From contig NC_087081.1 in NCBI RefSeq assembly GCF_026151205.1, forward strand, positions 11,905,113 through 11,969,112: DNA of 64,000 bases, written 5' to 3'. Numbering within the stretch: position 1 is the first letter of the stretch; each line of letters opens with the position of its first letter. Source of the stretch: Bolinopsis microptera (lineage: Eukaryota; Ctenophora; Tentaculata; Lobata; Bolinopsidae). Positions 1-11,600 of the stretch are shown here, piece by piece. A program made the translations under genes and the position numbers. Under the pieces are notes generated by a model. That model was not told where the DNA came from. It saw only the letters and a program-made list of their open reading frames with translations, and did no database searches.

Positions 1-424
1 TGATGTCCTCGTGCTCTCTCCTGGAGACACTTGAAGTTTTCTTGTCTGTTTGCAAGAAGCTCCACACAGAAACGTTCAGCTGCCTCAGCTGCAGCCTCGG
101 GGAAGGTTTTTGGTGTGGAACCGTCCCAATAGAGGTCCTCAGATCCCATCTCATCGACACAGTAACATTCACTATATCTAGTATATTGCACAGGATGGAA
201 CTTCCCATCAGCTCTACAATTTACATCTTCTCCGTCCTCCTCTAGCTGCGCGCAGGCGCCATATTGAGCCATCTCTCTTCTAGAATCACAGTATTCCGAT
301 CGTGATATGCTCAGTTCCATGAAGAATGATGCGTCCCGGATAGAGTCAGGAATCATTTCACTCTCCTCGTTCTGACACACGCACTCATTTTCTTCATCGT
401 CCATACACTTGTAGTTCACGGAGC
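1..424 (-). CDS. Exon with thyroglobulin type-1 modules, continuing past the left edge
   Basis: Acceptor CCCAG at 425-429, then an open phase-1 frame to position 1. It encodes SVNYKCMDDEENECVC (end of one Tg1 module), then a whole module with YCDSRREMAQYGAC, VNCRADGKFHPVQY and SECYCVDEMGSED, and a C-terminal Cys-rich continuation (RFCVELLANRQENFKC). The style, strand and phase match the large mosaic gene. The exon carrying the first half of its first Tg1 module was not found between 425 and 1993. It may belong to an alternative 3' end of that gene or to a tandem relative. Confidence 0.7.
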
Positions 425-1009
425 CTGGGAGAATTTACATTAATTATGGCATATTCTTGGGGTATTGTCATAACGCCATTTTCAAAACACGAAAAAGTCT
501 AAGTGTCTCAGCGCATTTAATATTCTAATCATGGCAATTTTATTAACGATAATAATCATATTGTATTGACTTGTACTGGTTCGACATTCGACAAAATACA
601 CATAAAAAATTACAGAATTAATTGTTAAAGTGCTAGGATGCGAATGTGCAGTGTGTATGTGCGATTTAACAACAATATTTATGGTTTTTAGTGAAACAAG
701 TGCGTCAAATACTGTAAGAGGTTGAATGAGAGATTGAAAAGAAAATATGCCAGGAAGAATCATGCAAATGGTTCATAATCGAACCATTTAACTCATCATT
801 AGATAGAAATTAACCGTCATACTTACAGTTGTACGAATTAAAATATCGCTTTATTGATTTGTTTATGTATCATTTTATTCTTACTGTCATACCATGAGGC
901 TACATTTCGCCAATTATCCTCAACACGTTTCATGCATGATTGAGGAATAATAGTAAATATAGAGTACTCAAAGCATTCCTACCTTGACCTGTGCCCTAAT
1001 CTTTACCTA
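425..1009. other. AT-rich intronic or intergenic stretch, no feature seen
   Basis: No Cys-rich exon, repeat or mobile element recognised on either strand. Confidence 0.5.
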
Positions 1010-1156
1010 GTGACTAGTCCTGTACCTGCCTCCCTAACAGGCTCCCTAACAGTAGTGTTACCTAGTCCTGTACCTGCCTCCCTAACAGGCTCCCTAACAG
1101 TAGTGTTACCTAGTCCTGTACCTGCCTCCCTAACAGCCACCCTAACAGTAGTGTTA
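1010..1156 (+). repeat. 48-bp minisatellite, three copies
   Basis: Three near-identical 48-bp units with period anchors at 1021, 1069 and 1117. Each contains two CCCTAACAG motifs. It lies just downstream (minus strand) of the degenerate domain copy. It is open as protein on the plus strand (PSPVPASLTGSLTVVL per unit), but nothing supports a plus-strand gene. Confidence 0.85.
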
Positions 1157-1193
1157 TCTTTTCCGGAAGGAACGTTTAATATTCAGCTCCTAC

Positions 1194-1558
1194 ATTTTCC
1201 TGCAGGCTGTACTTGGGTTCTTATTTATATCGAGTCTGATGACCACGTCATCATTACAATAAACAATGACAACTTCATTCTTCTTTTCGCTCAATCTCCA
1301 TATTTTGTAAGAATCGTGCTCCAGAAGGGTAACGTCCAAGTTTTTCCATCGGCTGGTACAGTAATCCACGCTGTATTTTGGGAGATTGCCAAACTTTATC
1401 TTCAGGTTTCCCGTTACACGGTGGAAAGAAAGCCACTTTCCGAAGGTCTTCCGAGCTGAATTCAAAGTTGGTTCCAATCTCTAGCCAGTTGTTCTCGAAG
1501 GTTAACCTTATCAACGTGTTACTATAATTGTTAATTTTGGGAGCCCTCTCAGTCGAAC
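1194..1558 (-). pseudogene. Frameshifted copy of the exon 28 domain
   Basis: Starts after a good acceptor (TTTCAG) in phase 1 with GSTERAPK, which parallels the GSTEPTEGPK at the exon 27/28 boundary. It continues ENNWLEIGTNFEF, then the frame shifts between about 1400 and 1455. After the shift it reads VTGNLKIKFGNLPKYS, SYKIWRLSEKKNEVVIVYC and NPSTACRKM, parallel to exon 28's AGNLKIKL, YIWRITKTDGRIIVEC and KPACREM. Where exon 28 has Trp after the last Met, this copy has TAG, although a GTAGGA donor overlaps that site. It is either a degenerate duplicate exon or a functional one carrying a sequence error. Confidence 0.55.
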
Positions 1559-1993
1559 CTGAAACTGCTTGTGAAAATGTTAGTGGTACTGGCTAATGAC
1601 CAAAGAAATTAAATAAAATCCTGAGTCGCAAATCACCACGAGTTTTAATATTCAAATAGGGCCGTTTGCCAGCGGTTGGCAAGTTACTACATATTGCAGA
1701 ACTAAGCAATGGTGTCTCAGATTCTGACGAATAAATTGAATTCATCAAAAATATTCTTAATTTTCAGATAGTAAATCTGGATACTGGTACCGGTGGGAAG
1801 GTGGAACATCCCACAAACTTAATCAATGGTGCTGAGTGCAGACTGATAAGATAAACCAAAGATGCTCCATCTTTCGGATAAATCATTCATGTCTTTAGTA
1901 GGAGTCCATACTTTCATCGAATGAAGCTTAACAGTTTCATTTTTATCAAAAAGATATATCGTGAAAATCATGCGTAAATTTTTGAAACTTGCT

Positions 1994-2619
1994 TCAATTA
2001 TTAAGGATCGTGTTATCAGAGAAAAACCGGCTGGATGGATGCGGTATTTTTAGTGCGAACAAAATTAGGTAATAAAATGCGAGATGTATAACATCACCAT
2101 CTTTCGACTTGCCTCCCTTCTTTCCTTTTCCTTTTCCTTTTCCCTTTCCTTTTCCCTTTCCTCTCTTTCTCTTTCTCTCGTTTTTCCCTCCTCGAGTTCT
2201 GACCCATCTGTATCCATAAGACGCATTGTCTTCTTCTGAGAACTCTAAAGTTGCTGTGTCTTCTGACCACATTTCTCTACAAGCGGGCTTTGTGCTGTCA
2301 GCGAATGAAAAGTTGATGACTTCCGTTCCATTGCACTCAACTATTATACGTCCGTCCGTTTTTGTGATTCTCCAGATATATTCACCATCTATAGCTGATG
2401 GCATGTTGAATTTTTCTTTCTTGTTCGTGCAACCCTGAATAAAATAAGTCGCCTGAGCATCAAGTTTTATTTTCAGATTTCCAGCAGGATTTCCTCCATG
2501 AGTTAGGAATCTCACACGAATTTGTTCTCCAGATCCTGGCGGGGAAATACATCCGATTTCTAGCGGTGTGCCCTCCAAGTCAAAATCTATCCAAGAGCCG
2601 CGCACTACAGTTATCATAT
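1994..2619 (-). CDS. Exon 28: unrecognised domain plus Gly-Lys tail
   Basis: About 135 residues of a probable beta-rich domain that I cannot assign: RGSWIDFDLEGTPLEIG, AGNLKIKLDAQATYF, YIWRITKTDGRIIVEC, KPACREMWSEDTATLEF. It is followed by a strongly basic stretch with alternating Gly-Lys (encoded by the CCTTTT-rich tract at 2112-2190) and a stop at 1994. This reads as a natural C-terminus whose cationic tail could bind the acidic mucin parts or matrix glycans. Alternatively a donor inside the exon (GTCAGA after YRW, or GTGATG after KSKD) could splice to exons further left. A diverged copy of this domain lies at 1194-1558. Confidence 0.65.
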
Positions 2620-5600
2620 CTGAAAAAATTAGGTCATAACGCAAGGAACAATTCTCATGAGTCGAGGAGTAAGCACTGGAATTAAGAATTTTGAAACTAA
2701 AATCAAATCGATGTGTCTAATCACAAGCAGGACGTTAATTAAAACAACATGTTCTCACCTTTTGGACCTTCAGTTGGTTCGGTACTACCGAATGTAACAC
2801 TAACAGTATCTGTTACGGAGTTGTCGGTGGTGGCAGTTCCTTTTTTCATTCCATCGGAATCTGTTGTAGCTTCACTAGTAACTCCGTCAGTCATTGGAGA
2901 GGTTGTTTCGGAATCTGAATCGGTGGTGACAGTTCCTGTTTCCATTCCATTGGAATCCGTTGTAGCTTCACTAGTAACTCCGTCAGTCATTGAAGAGGTT
3001 GTTTCGGAATCTGAATTGGTGGTGGCAGTTCCTTTTTCCATTCCATCGGAATCTGTTGTAGCTTCACTACTACTAACTCCGTCAATCATTGGAGAGGTTG
3101 CTTCGGAATCAGAATCGGTGGTGACAGTTCCTTTTTCCATTCCATCGGAATCTGTTGTAGCTACACTACTAACTCCTTCAGTCATTGGAGAGGTTGTTTC
3201 GGAATCTGAATCGGTGGTGACAGTTCCTTTTTCCATTCCATTGGAATCTGTTGTAGCTTCACTAATAACTCCTTCAATCATTGGAGAGGTTGCTTCGGAA
3301 CTAGATTGAGTTGTTATAATAGGGGATGGTGCTGAATCTGTTTGATCATCTTCATCTGTAATAAAATGTGAGGTTATTTTATCCCACCCTAATGAGTGGT
3401 TATCATTTTATCAGATCTTCATACAGACCGGTCAAATGATCTATGGTAATATGCTGAGGAATAAAAATGTTAACTGACGAATCTTTGGAGATTAAACTTT
3501 GTTGAAGATCCCCCGTCACTAGGATAACAGTAATTTTAAAATAAATTTATTTTCATAAAGTTCTGTTACAATTTTCGTTTGATCCTGTTTTGTAGGAACT
3601 ATCAGCACGGAAGCGCGTCAAACAGAACTTCATATGAAATACGTCGAGGATGTAGCCACGTCTGTTGGATTGATAATGATAATAACTAATTAGTTATGAT
3701 AATTGATATGTTTAATTTGATATGTGAATGTTTGAATCTTACCTGACCATGTATAGATTTCCTTATTTATACCACCTCTTTACTCGAAACCTTTTTTATA
3801 ACCCTCAACCTTACATTCACCTTTTTTTTATCTAGACACTTATTTTACTTCGGAGTATTCCAACAGCCATATTGTTACACAAGTGCAACCAGCCAATTAC
3901 AGGAAGCCGAAGGATTTGTTTTTAGCCAGTGACGGTTAAGGTAGTGTGTACCATACTTTCTTCGCCCGAGACTTTGCTGCAATGTGCAGCTCCTCATTTA
4001 ACCCTCACACCCGATTTCTCGAGTATTCGGCTGAGTAGACCGGGGGGCTGCATAGACCACTCACGATCCTTAGCTGAATGTCAACGACATTCACCCCACG
4101 ACCAGGCAGGCAGTGGGATTTGAACCCGCAACCTCACGATTGCAAAGCTGGCTAATCAACTGCGCTACCTGGCCGCAACAAAACAACACTATGGTATTTT
4201 GGTAAAGATCCCTCTATTATTGAATATCATATCTTCACAGGTCTACCGTCGAGAGATGGAAAATAATTTTCATATCGTCTGGTTAGGAGGTGGAATTGAT
4301 GGTGATAACAATTGAACCATACCAACCCCTGATATTTGTTCTATGAGAGCACAGTTTAAAAGACTCATTACCTTTACATGAATTTAAATGAAAGACAGTA
4401 AATGGTGCTGTAAGATGGTGATAACGAGCCCCACTATTAGCGATAGTGAGCCCCACTATTAGCGATAGTGAGCCCCACATTTTAGCCGATGCTTTATGAA
4501 TGCTTGATATTGAAGGTATCAATTATGATAAAAATTCGGTGCTGCACAGGGGTCAGGGAGCATGTCATATTGACAAAACTCCCATGATCCTCATCGTAAT
4601 CCTACCAACTGGTGTCGTAGTCTCCATGTATGAAGTGCTGGCATCTCCAGTTGGTGTTTCAGGGCTCTGGGGTGACCCTTCGGTGGTGGAGCCTTCGGTG
4701 GTGGAGCCTACGGTGGTGGAGCCTCCGTTCGTTACGATGGAGCCGTCAGTGGTGAGGTATTCTGATGGAATCTGCTCTTCCACGGCAGAAGCACAGTCGT
4801 AGCTGTCTTTATCAGCAGGGAGGTGATATGTACCTTCAATCTGAAATTTGGATATGAACAAACAAGTTGCAAGCAGTAACATAATTTACAGGTAATTTAC
4901 CTATCTCAATCTGAAATAAATTTCAATAGAGTGAATGAAATGTTTTTGATTTACCCTTGCTCCAGTCTCTGGCATGACACAGTAGCATTCTTCATCGTTA
5001 CATTGCTGAATTTCATAGTTGCCTGAGTATTGGTTTGGTAAGTAATTGTGGGTTCAATGCATTAATTATAATTCTACAACTTTTAAATTGATTCCTAGTA
5101 CTTGACAAACGACAAATAAAAATAGATAGACAATAAGGTTGCAGCCTTCATATCAGTTAGTGTAAAAAGTCTGTTCCCTGTCAACCAACAAGGAAGGTAA
5201 AAATCATTACCTATATCATTACAGTTGTGATAAGGCAAGCTCATATCATCCTCTCTTCCGATGAAGTTGAAAGAGAACACTCTGCTGCGGCAGTCTGATG
5301 GGAGGTCTTCATCGAAGTTATCGCAATCCTCGGCGGCTACACAACGTCCAGCTTGGTTCTCAACTGTTCCATCGGGGCACTGACATCCGATAACACACTG
5401 AGGGTGGAGCAAGGTTTAGTGTTAACAGAGTGATAACACACTGAGGGTGAAGCAAGGTTTAGTGTTAACAGAGTGATAACACACTGAGGGTGGAGCAAGG
5501 TTTAGTGTTAACAGAGCGATAACACACTGAGGGTGGAGCAAGGTATAGTGTTAACAGAGCGATAACACACTGAGGGTGGAGCAAGGTTTAGTGTTAACAG

Positions 5601-8600
5601 AGTGATAACACACTGAGGGTGGAGCAAGGTTTAGTGTTAACAGAGTGATAACACACTGAGGGTGGAGCAAGGTTTAGTGTTAACAGAGTGATAACACACT
5701 GAGGGTGGAGCAAGGTTTAGTGTTAACAGAGTGATAACACACTGAGGGTGGAGCAAGGTTTAGTGTTAACAGAGTGATAACACACTGAAGGTGGAGCAAG
5801 GTTAAGTGTTAACAGAGTGATAACACACTGAGGGTGGAGCAAGGTTTAGTGTTAACAGAGTGATAACACACTGAGGGTGGAGCAAGGTTTAGTGTTAACA
5901 GAGTGATAACACACTGAGGGTGGAGCAAGGTTTAGTGTTAACAGAGTGATAACACACTGAGGGTGGAGCAAGGTTTAGTGTTAACAGAGTGATAACACAC
6001 TGAGGGTGGAGCAAGGTTTAGTGTTAACAGAGTGATAACACACTGAGGGTGGAGCAAGGTTAAGTGTTAACAGAGTGATAACACACTGAGGGTGGAGCAA
6101 GGTTTAGTGTTAACAGAGCGATAACACACTGAGGGTGGAGCAAGGTTTAGTGTTAACAGAGTGATAACACACTGAGGGTGGAGCAAGGTTTAGTGTTAAC
6201 AGAGTGATAACACACTGAGGGTGGAGCAAGGTATAGTGTTAACAGAGTGATAACACACTGAGGGTGGAGCAAGGTTAAGTGTTAACAGAGTGATAACACA
6301 CTGAGGGTGGAGCAAGGTTAAGTGTTAACAGAGTGATAACACACTGAGGGTGGAGCAAGGTTCAGTGTTAACAGAGTGATAACACACTGAGGGTGGAGCA
6401 AGGTTAAGTGTTAACAGAGTGATAACACACTGAGGGTGGAGCAAGGTTTAGTGTTAACAGAGTGATAACACACTGAGGGTGGAGCAAGGTTTAGTGTTAA
6501 CAGAGTGATAACACACTGAGGGTGGAGCAAGGTTTAGTGTTAACAGAGTGATAACACACTGAGGGTGGAGCAAGGTATAGTGTTAACAGAGTGATAACAC
6601 ACTGAGGGTGGAGCAAGGTTTAGTGTTAACAGAGTGATAACACACTGAGGGTGGAGCAAGGTATAGTGTTAACAGAGTGATAACACACTGAGGGTGGAGC
6701 AAGGTTTAGTGTTAACAGAGTGATAACACACTGAGGGTGGAGCAAGGTTTAGTGTTAACAGAGTGATAACACACTGAGGGTGGAGCAAGGTTTAGTGTTA
6801 ACAGAGCGATAACACACTGAGGGTGGAGCAAGGTTTAGTGTTAACAGAGTGATAACACACTGAGGGTGGAGCAAGGTTTAGTGTTAACAGAGTGATAACA
6901 CACTGAGGGTGGAGCAAGGTTTAGTGTTAACAGAGTGATAACACACTGAGGGTGGAGCAAGGTTTAGTGTTAACAGAGTGATAACACACTGAGGGTGGAG
7001 CAAGGTTTAGTGTTAACAGAGTGATAACACACTGAGGGTGGAGCAAGGTTTAGTGTTAACAGAGTGATAACACACTGAGGGTGGAGCAAGGTTTAGTGTT
7101 AACAGAGCGATAACACACTGAGGGTGGAGCAAGGTTTAGTGTTAACAGAGTGATAACACACTGAGGGTGGAGCAAGGCTAAGTGTTAACAGAGCGATAAC
7201 ACACTGAGGGTGGAGCAAGGTATAGTGTTAACAGAGTGATAACACACTGAGGGTGGAGCAAGGTTAAGTGTTAACAGAGTGATAACACACTGAGGGTGGA
7301 GCAAGGTATAGTGTTAACAGAGTGATAACACACTGAAGGTGGAGCAAGGTTTAGTGTTAACAGAGTGATAACACACTGAGGGTGGAGCAAGGTTTAGTGT
7401 TAACAGAGCGATAACACACTGAGGGTGGAGCAAGGTTTAGTGTTAACAGAGCGATAACACACTGAGGGTGGAGCAAGGTTTAGTGTTAACAGAGTGATAA
7501 CACACTGAGGGTGGAGCAAGGTTTAATTTTAACAGAGTGATAACACACTGATTTTCTCCTTGCTAAATATTTACGGCTGGTTGAACATTCAATTTAAAGC
7601 TGGATGGTTCCGTGCAGATCAACTCTTAAAGCCGAATTAGAACTGGCAGAATAATCTTGTAGCTAAACTAGACCAGATATTAATAGAATTGACCAAGTAT
7701 CAATTTTAACCTGAAGTGTGCAGACGACAGGAGGATTAAACATGTTTTCGCAGGTGGCAGGGCAAGAGCTTCCGCATTCTTGGAATTCCTTTCCTCCTTG
7801 TCTTTTGCATTGCTCCTTCTCACGGGCTGAAATATTTCGATTTAGCTTATAATCAATCTATATTGAAGTTTAATTAAATCTTTTAATTTGTCGGATAGAT
7901 TGCATACTGCATTGGAAAATATCGACATGAATTGTGATTTTTGTGTTGAGTTTAAACTTAAATGTTTAAATCTTGACATGGCTGTTTTTATTCCTCGTTC
8001 TGTTCGGCTATGGCGCCTTCTCTCCGTATCATAACGTATTTAAGTGTTACTTACGACAAATGTAGTTGTCTCCGACATCCTCTTCCTCAATTTCTCCATC
8101 AGCTGAGACACAGTAGCATACGCCTGAAAAGTAACATACCGATCATAACTCGAATATTGAGTACACTTCTTTGACAGATGCAATTAGATAAAAATTCTAC
8201 ATAAAAATTATGTAGATTTGTTTTAACTCTATAGGACAACTTGAATCAATTTCATACCGTCGGAGCCGCATTGTTTGGCAGCATATTCAGTCTCATCTCT
8301 CTCATCACAGATTGGAGGCTGCTTGTTCACAGCTATCGCTCCTTCAGCTACAGCATTGCAATCCATTCCTGGTACTACGTTTATAGATGGCTGTGGTTTT
8401 ATAAGGTTAAAAATGAGTAGAGAATAAAGCTCACTTTTATGAAAAGGTTTATGCACTTAATTTCCGACTTTGAATAACGTCAAATCTGTTACTATTTAGT
8501 TTTCAGCTTTTACAGACTAATGATGATTTTCAAGTCCCCAAATCAAGACCCACCGGGCAGAAATCATAACGAGATTGGCATTTCTCTTCCTCCTCATTAT

Positions 8601-11600
8601 AGTAAGGTAAGTGGTAGGGACAGCCACAACCTTGAGAACACTCCGCTTCATCAATATTGTCATCACAGCTAGCGAGATCAAACATACAGTTCAGATATAG
8701 CTGATCTCCTGGACATTCCTCTATTCTGGAGGGATCGATTTATCACTATTCATGAAAACCTTTTTAAAAAGACTGATACTTCTATGCAGAGCGAATTTAG
8801 TGATAACGCCAGCAGGATAAACCAAGTTATTGATCAATAGGATCCGTTAGTCACTTAATCACTTATAATCAAATGGAAGTTGAAAGAGAACTAACCCGGG
8901 ACACTGGTACAGGTGCTCGATGCTATGATGATGCTGTGGATCTGACTCCCCCTCATCATCAACACACATGCACACACTTCCTACACACTGCCGAGGGAAG
9001 TACTTGTGTGGCTCGTCCTCCATACAGACAACCTCGGGTGCTCCTGTACAATTTGTGTTAACACATGGATATATTTTTAATATTGGTGTAAACAGATGAA
9101 CATTTTTATCAAGTTTGTTTTAGCAAAAGGGTACAAACAAGGGTAAAACAAGAAATTTCGTGGATGCAGCATGCATAAATGTCTTACCGAAGACGAAGTT
9201 ATCCTCTAGATGTTCTGCCATAGCATCTCTGATACCTTCGCAAGTTAACCTCATTTCCTCAACAGGGCACAGATCACAAGCTGGTTTACAATGACGGATC
9301 AGATACTTATTCTCGCACAGACCTCGGTCAGCCCATTGTTCACATGTAGGATTGCCGTTTTTACAGGTCTCCAAGTTAGCTGAAAATAGGTCAGGTATGA
9401 ACTTTCTAGTTATTCCATTTTCTTTAGGTGTTTATTCATGGCGAAACCAAAATTAAAACTTAATACGTCATATTAAAAATCAATCATCAAATATGCTGAT
9501 GCCTAATGATTATGGCTCTACCGAAATTTACATAACACATTTAACGGCTTATATACTCACGTCCCATTTCAGTAATGTTAAGCTCATTTCCTTCGAAGAA
9601 GTTATCAATGATAGTCTGGAAGCTGAGTATGTCCACACAGTCCGCTTCAGCCACACACAGTCCTCCTTGTAAGAAGGGAGTGTCTTCAGGACATCCACAT
9701 TTTGGGTCGTGGCATATCTGCGAGATATTTGCATAAAGGGTTGAACCAGTAATTTTTGGAATATTAGGCTGATTAGAGATTTATAAATGGATAAATAGAG
9801 ATTTATAAATGGAACAAATTAACCATTTGTTGATCGTTCTTCGGGAACATTATATAATACTTTTTCAAAACGCCAAAAGTATGTCAGAGACCTAAGCGTT
9901 TCATTGACTAAACTCATGCGGTTTAATAGATTCGAATCAGGTACAATATACATACATCTGAGTCAGGTATCATATCTGGGTTATCGATAAGTCCACAAGC
10001 TCTGTCATAGACCTGTCCACAGTTGTATAATTGCAATCCTGGCATGCAGTGCATTCCTCGCTCGAAGTCTGCAGAGTTGAAGTATTTATAATTAAAAATG
10101 AGATCAGAACTTAATTTTGTGAATTTATTGAAGGTATTAATTAAATTGTGTATTTTGTCGAGAATGGCATTTATGAAAACAAAATAAAAGATAAGTAGAT
10201 AATATATAGTAGATATTATATATAGATTAATAGTAACGTACCGCATTCAAATTCTCCTTGTTCGAATGTATGGCCGGTTGCTTTACCAGTTAGATCTACA
10301 CATTGGCATTTGTTTTCAATACACTGAAAACAGGTTATAAACTTAGGAGGAAAACATGTTATAAACTTAGGAGGAAAACAGGTTATAAACTTAGGAGGAA
10401 AACAGGTTATAAACTTAGGAGGAAAACAGGTTATATACTTAGGAGACAAACATGTTATAAACTTAGGAGGATACAACAACAAGATACAAGGGCAGGTTCT
10501 CTAGATATCAGATTAATAAAGATCCAATCCGTTATTTATTTGTCGGTTTATTGCTGATTTAGTTTTACAAGAATCAGACTACTATAATTATAAAGATGGC
10601 GAGCTACAATCTACATACCCTTGTTGACAGATAATTTCCGTCTTCATCGCAGAACTGGATCTCTGATTCATCTGGATGTAATCATTTTTATTGTTGATTG
10701 GTAAATTAGTTACATCTTATGAGTAGGTCACAAATTTTGAATTTAGCCGTAAAAAGCTTGAAAAATGGTCCTGGAAGATGTTTTTGCGTGCTCATATTTT
10801 GAAATTCATTATATATGTTCCGAGTGTTATAATGCAAAAATACATCAACTAAATCGTACCATATCCCATTTCCATGATGAAGTCATGTTCATGTGCTTGA
10901 CAGGGTGTCTTGCAGGAGTCTTCCTCCACACAATCTCCATTGAGAGAGATGACGTAGCCTTCTCGGCAATCGCATCTTCTCTCACACTGAAATAATTGTA
11001 TGGGTTAAAATTCTTTAAAAATTTTTTATCAGAATCGATCAGATAAATGGATTATGAACCAATAAGGTTTTAACAATTACCACGTCTTCCATAGCTTCAT
11101 CACAAGTCTCATCACAGGTCCTCACGCAGCTAGAGGCACATGTGTTGAAGAAGGAATTGGGATCCGAACACTGAAAAAAAAATTTTTGCTTTATAATCGA
11201 ACAACGCGTAGTTCAAGACCCTGGTCATTAGGAAAGTTCGCACGAGATGGACCACATTTTCCCATTTTAACTTTAGAAGATTGTCACAGGAAGAACTTTT
11301 AAGATAGGCATATGATATTTCACATATCTATAGTTCAACTAATTTTGTTTCGATTAATAAAAGTTTTGAAGCATTTAGTCGAGGGCAAATTGAGGCTAAC
11401 GAGTCATTTACATTTTGTCTCCTAATAACACCTTCCAAGCATGCTATAAAAGTTTAAACATGTTTAATCGATTCATCAGATCTCACTCTTTTAGAATCCA
11501 GAGAGAAGAGGGAAATTTTTTCACTAATTGAGGGAAAAATGAGGCTAACAAGTTATTACTAATTTTTGAATTATTTTTGAATAATAGTGTCTATCAAAGT

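Noticed and set aside
2749-3309. Plus-strand 186-codon frame opposite the second mucin exon
   Set aside because: Shadow of the repetitive minus-strand exon 27. No splice or family support.
5388-7550. CRISPR-like array
   Set aside because: Contiguous 43-bp direct repeats with no unique spacers, in an intron of an animal gene.
9188-9379. A stand-alone ShK toxin gene
   Set aside because: The ShKT module is internal, shares its exon with the start of a Tg1 domain and has no signal peptide of its own, so it is an accessory module of the mosaic protein.
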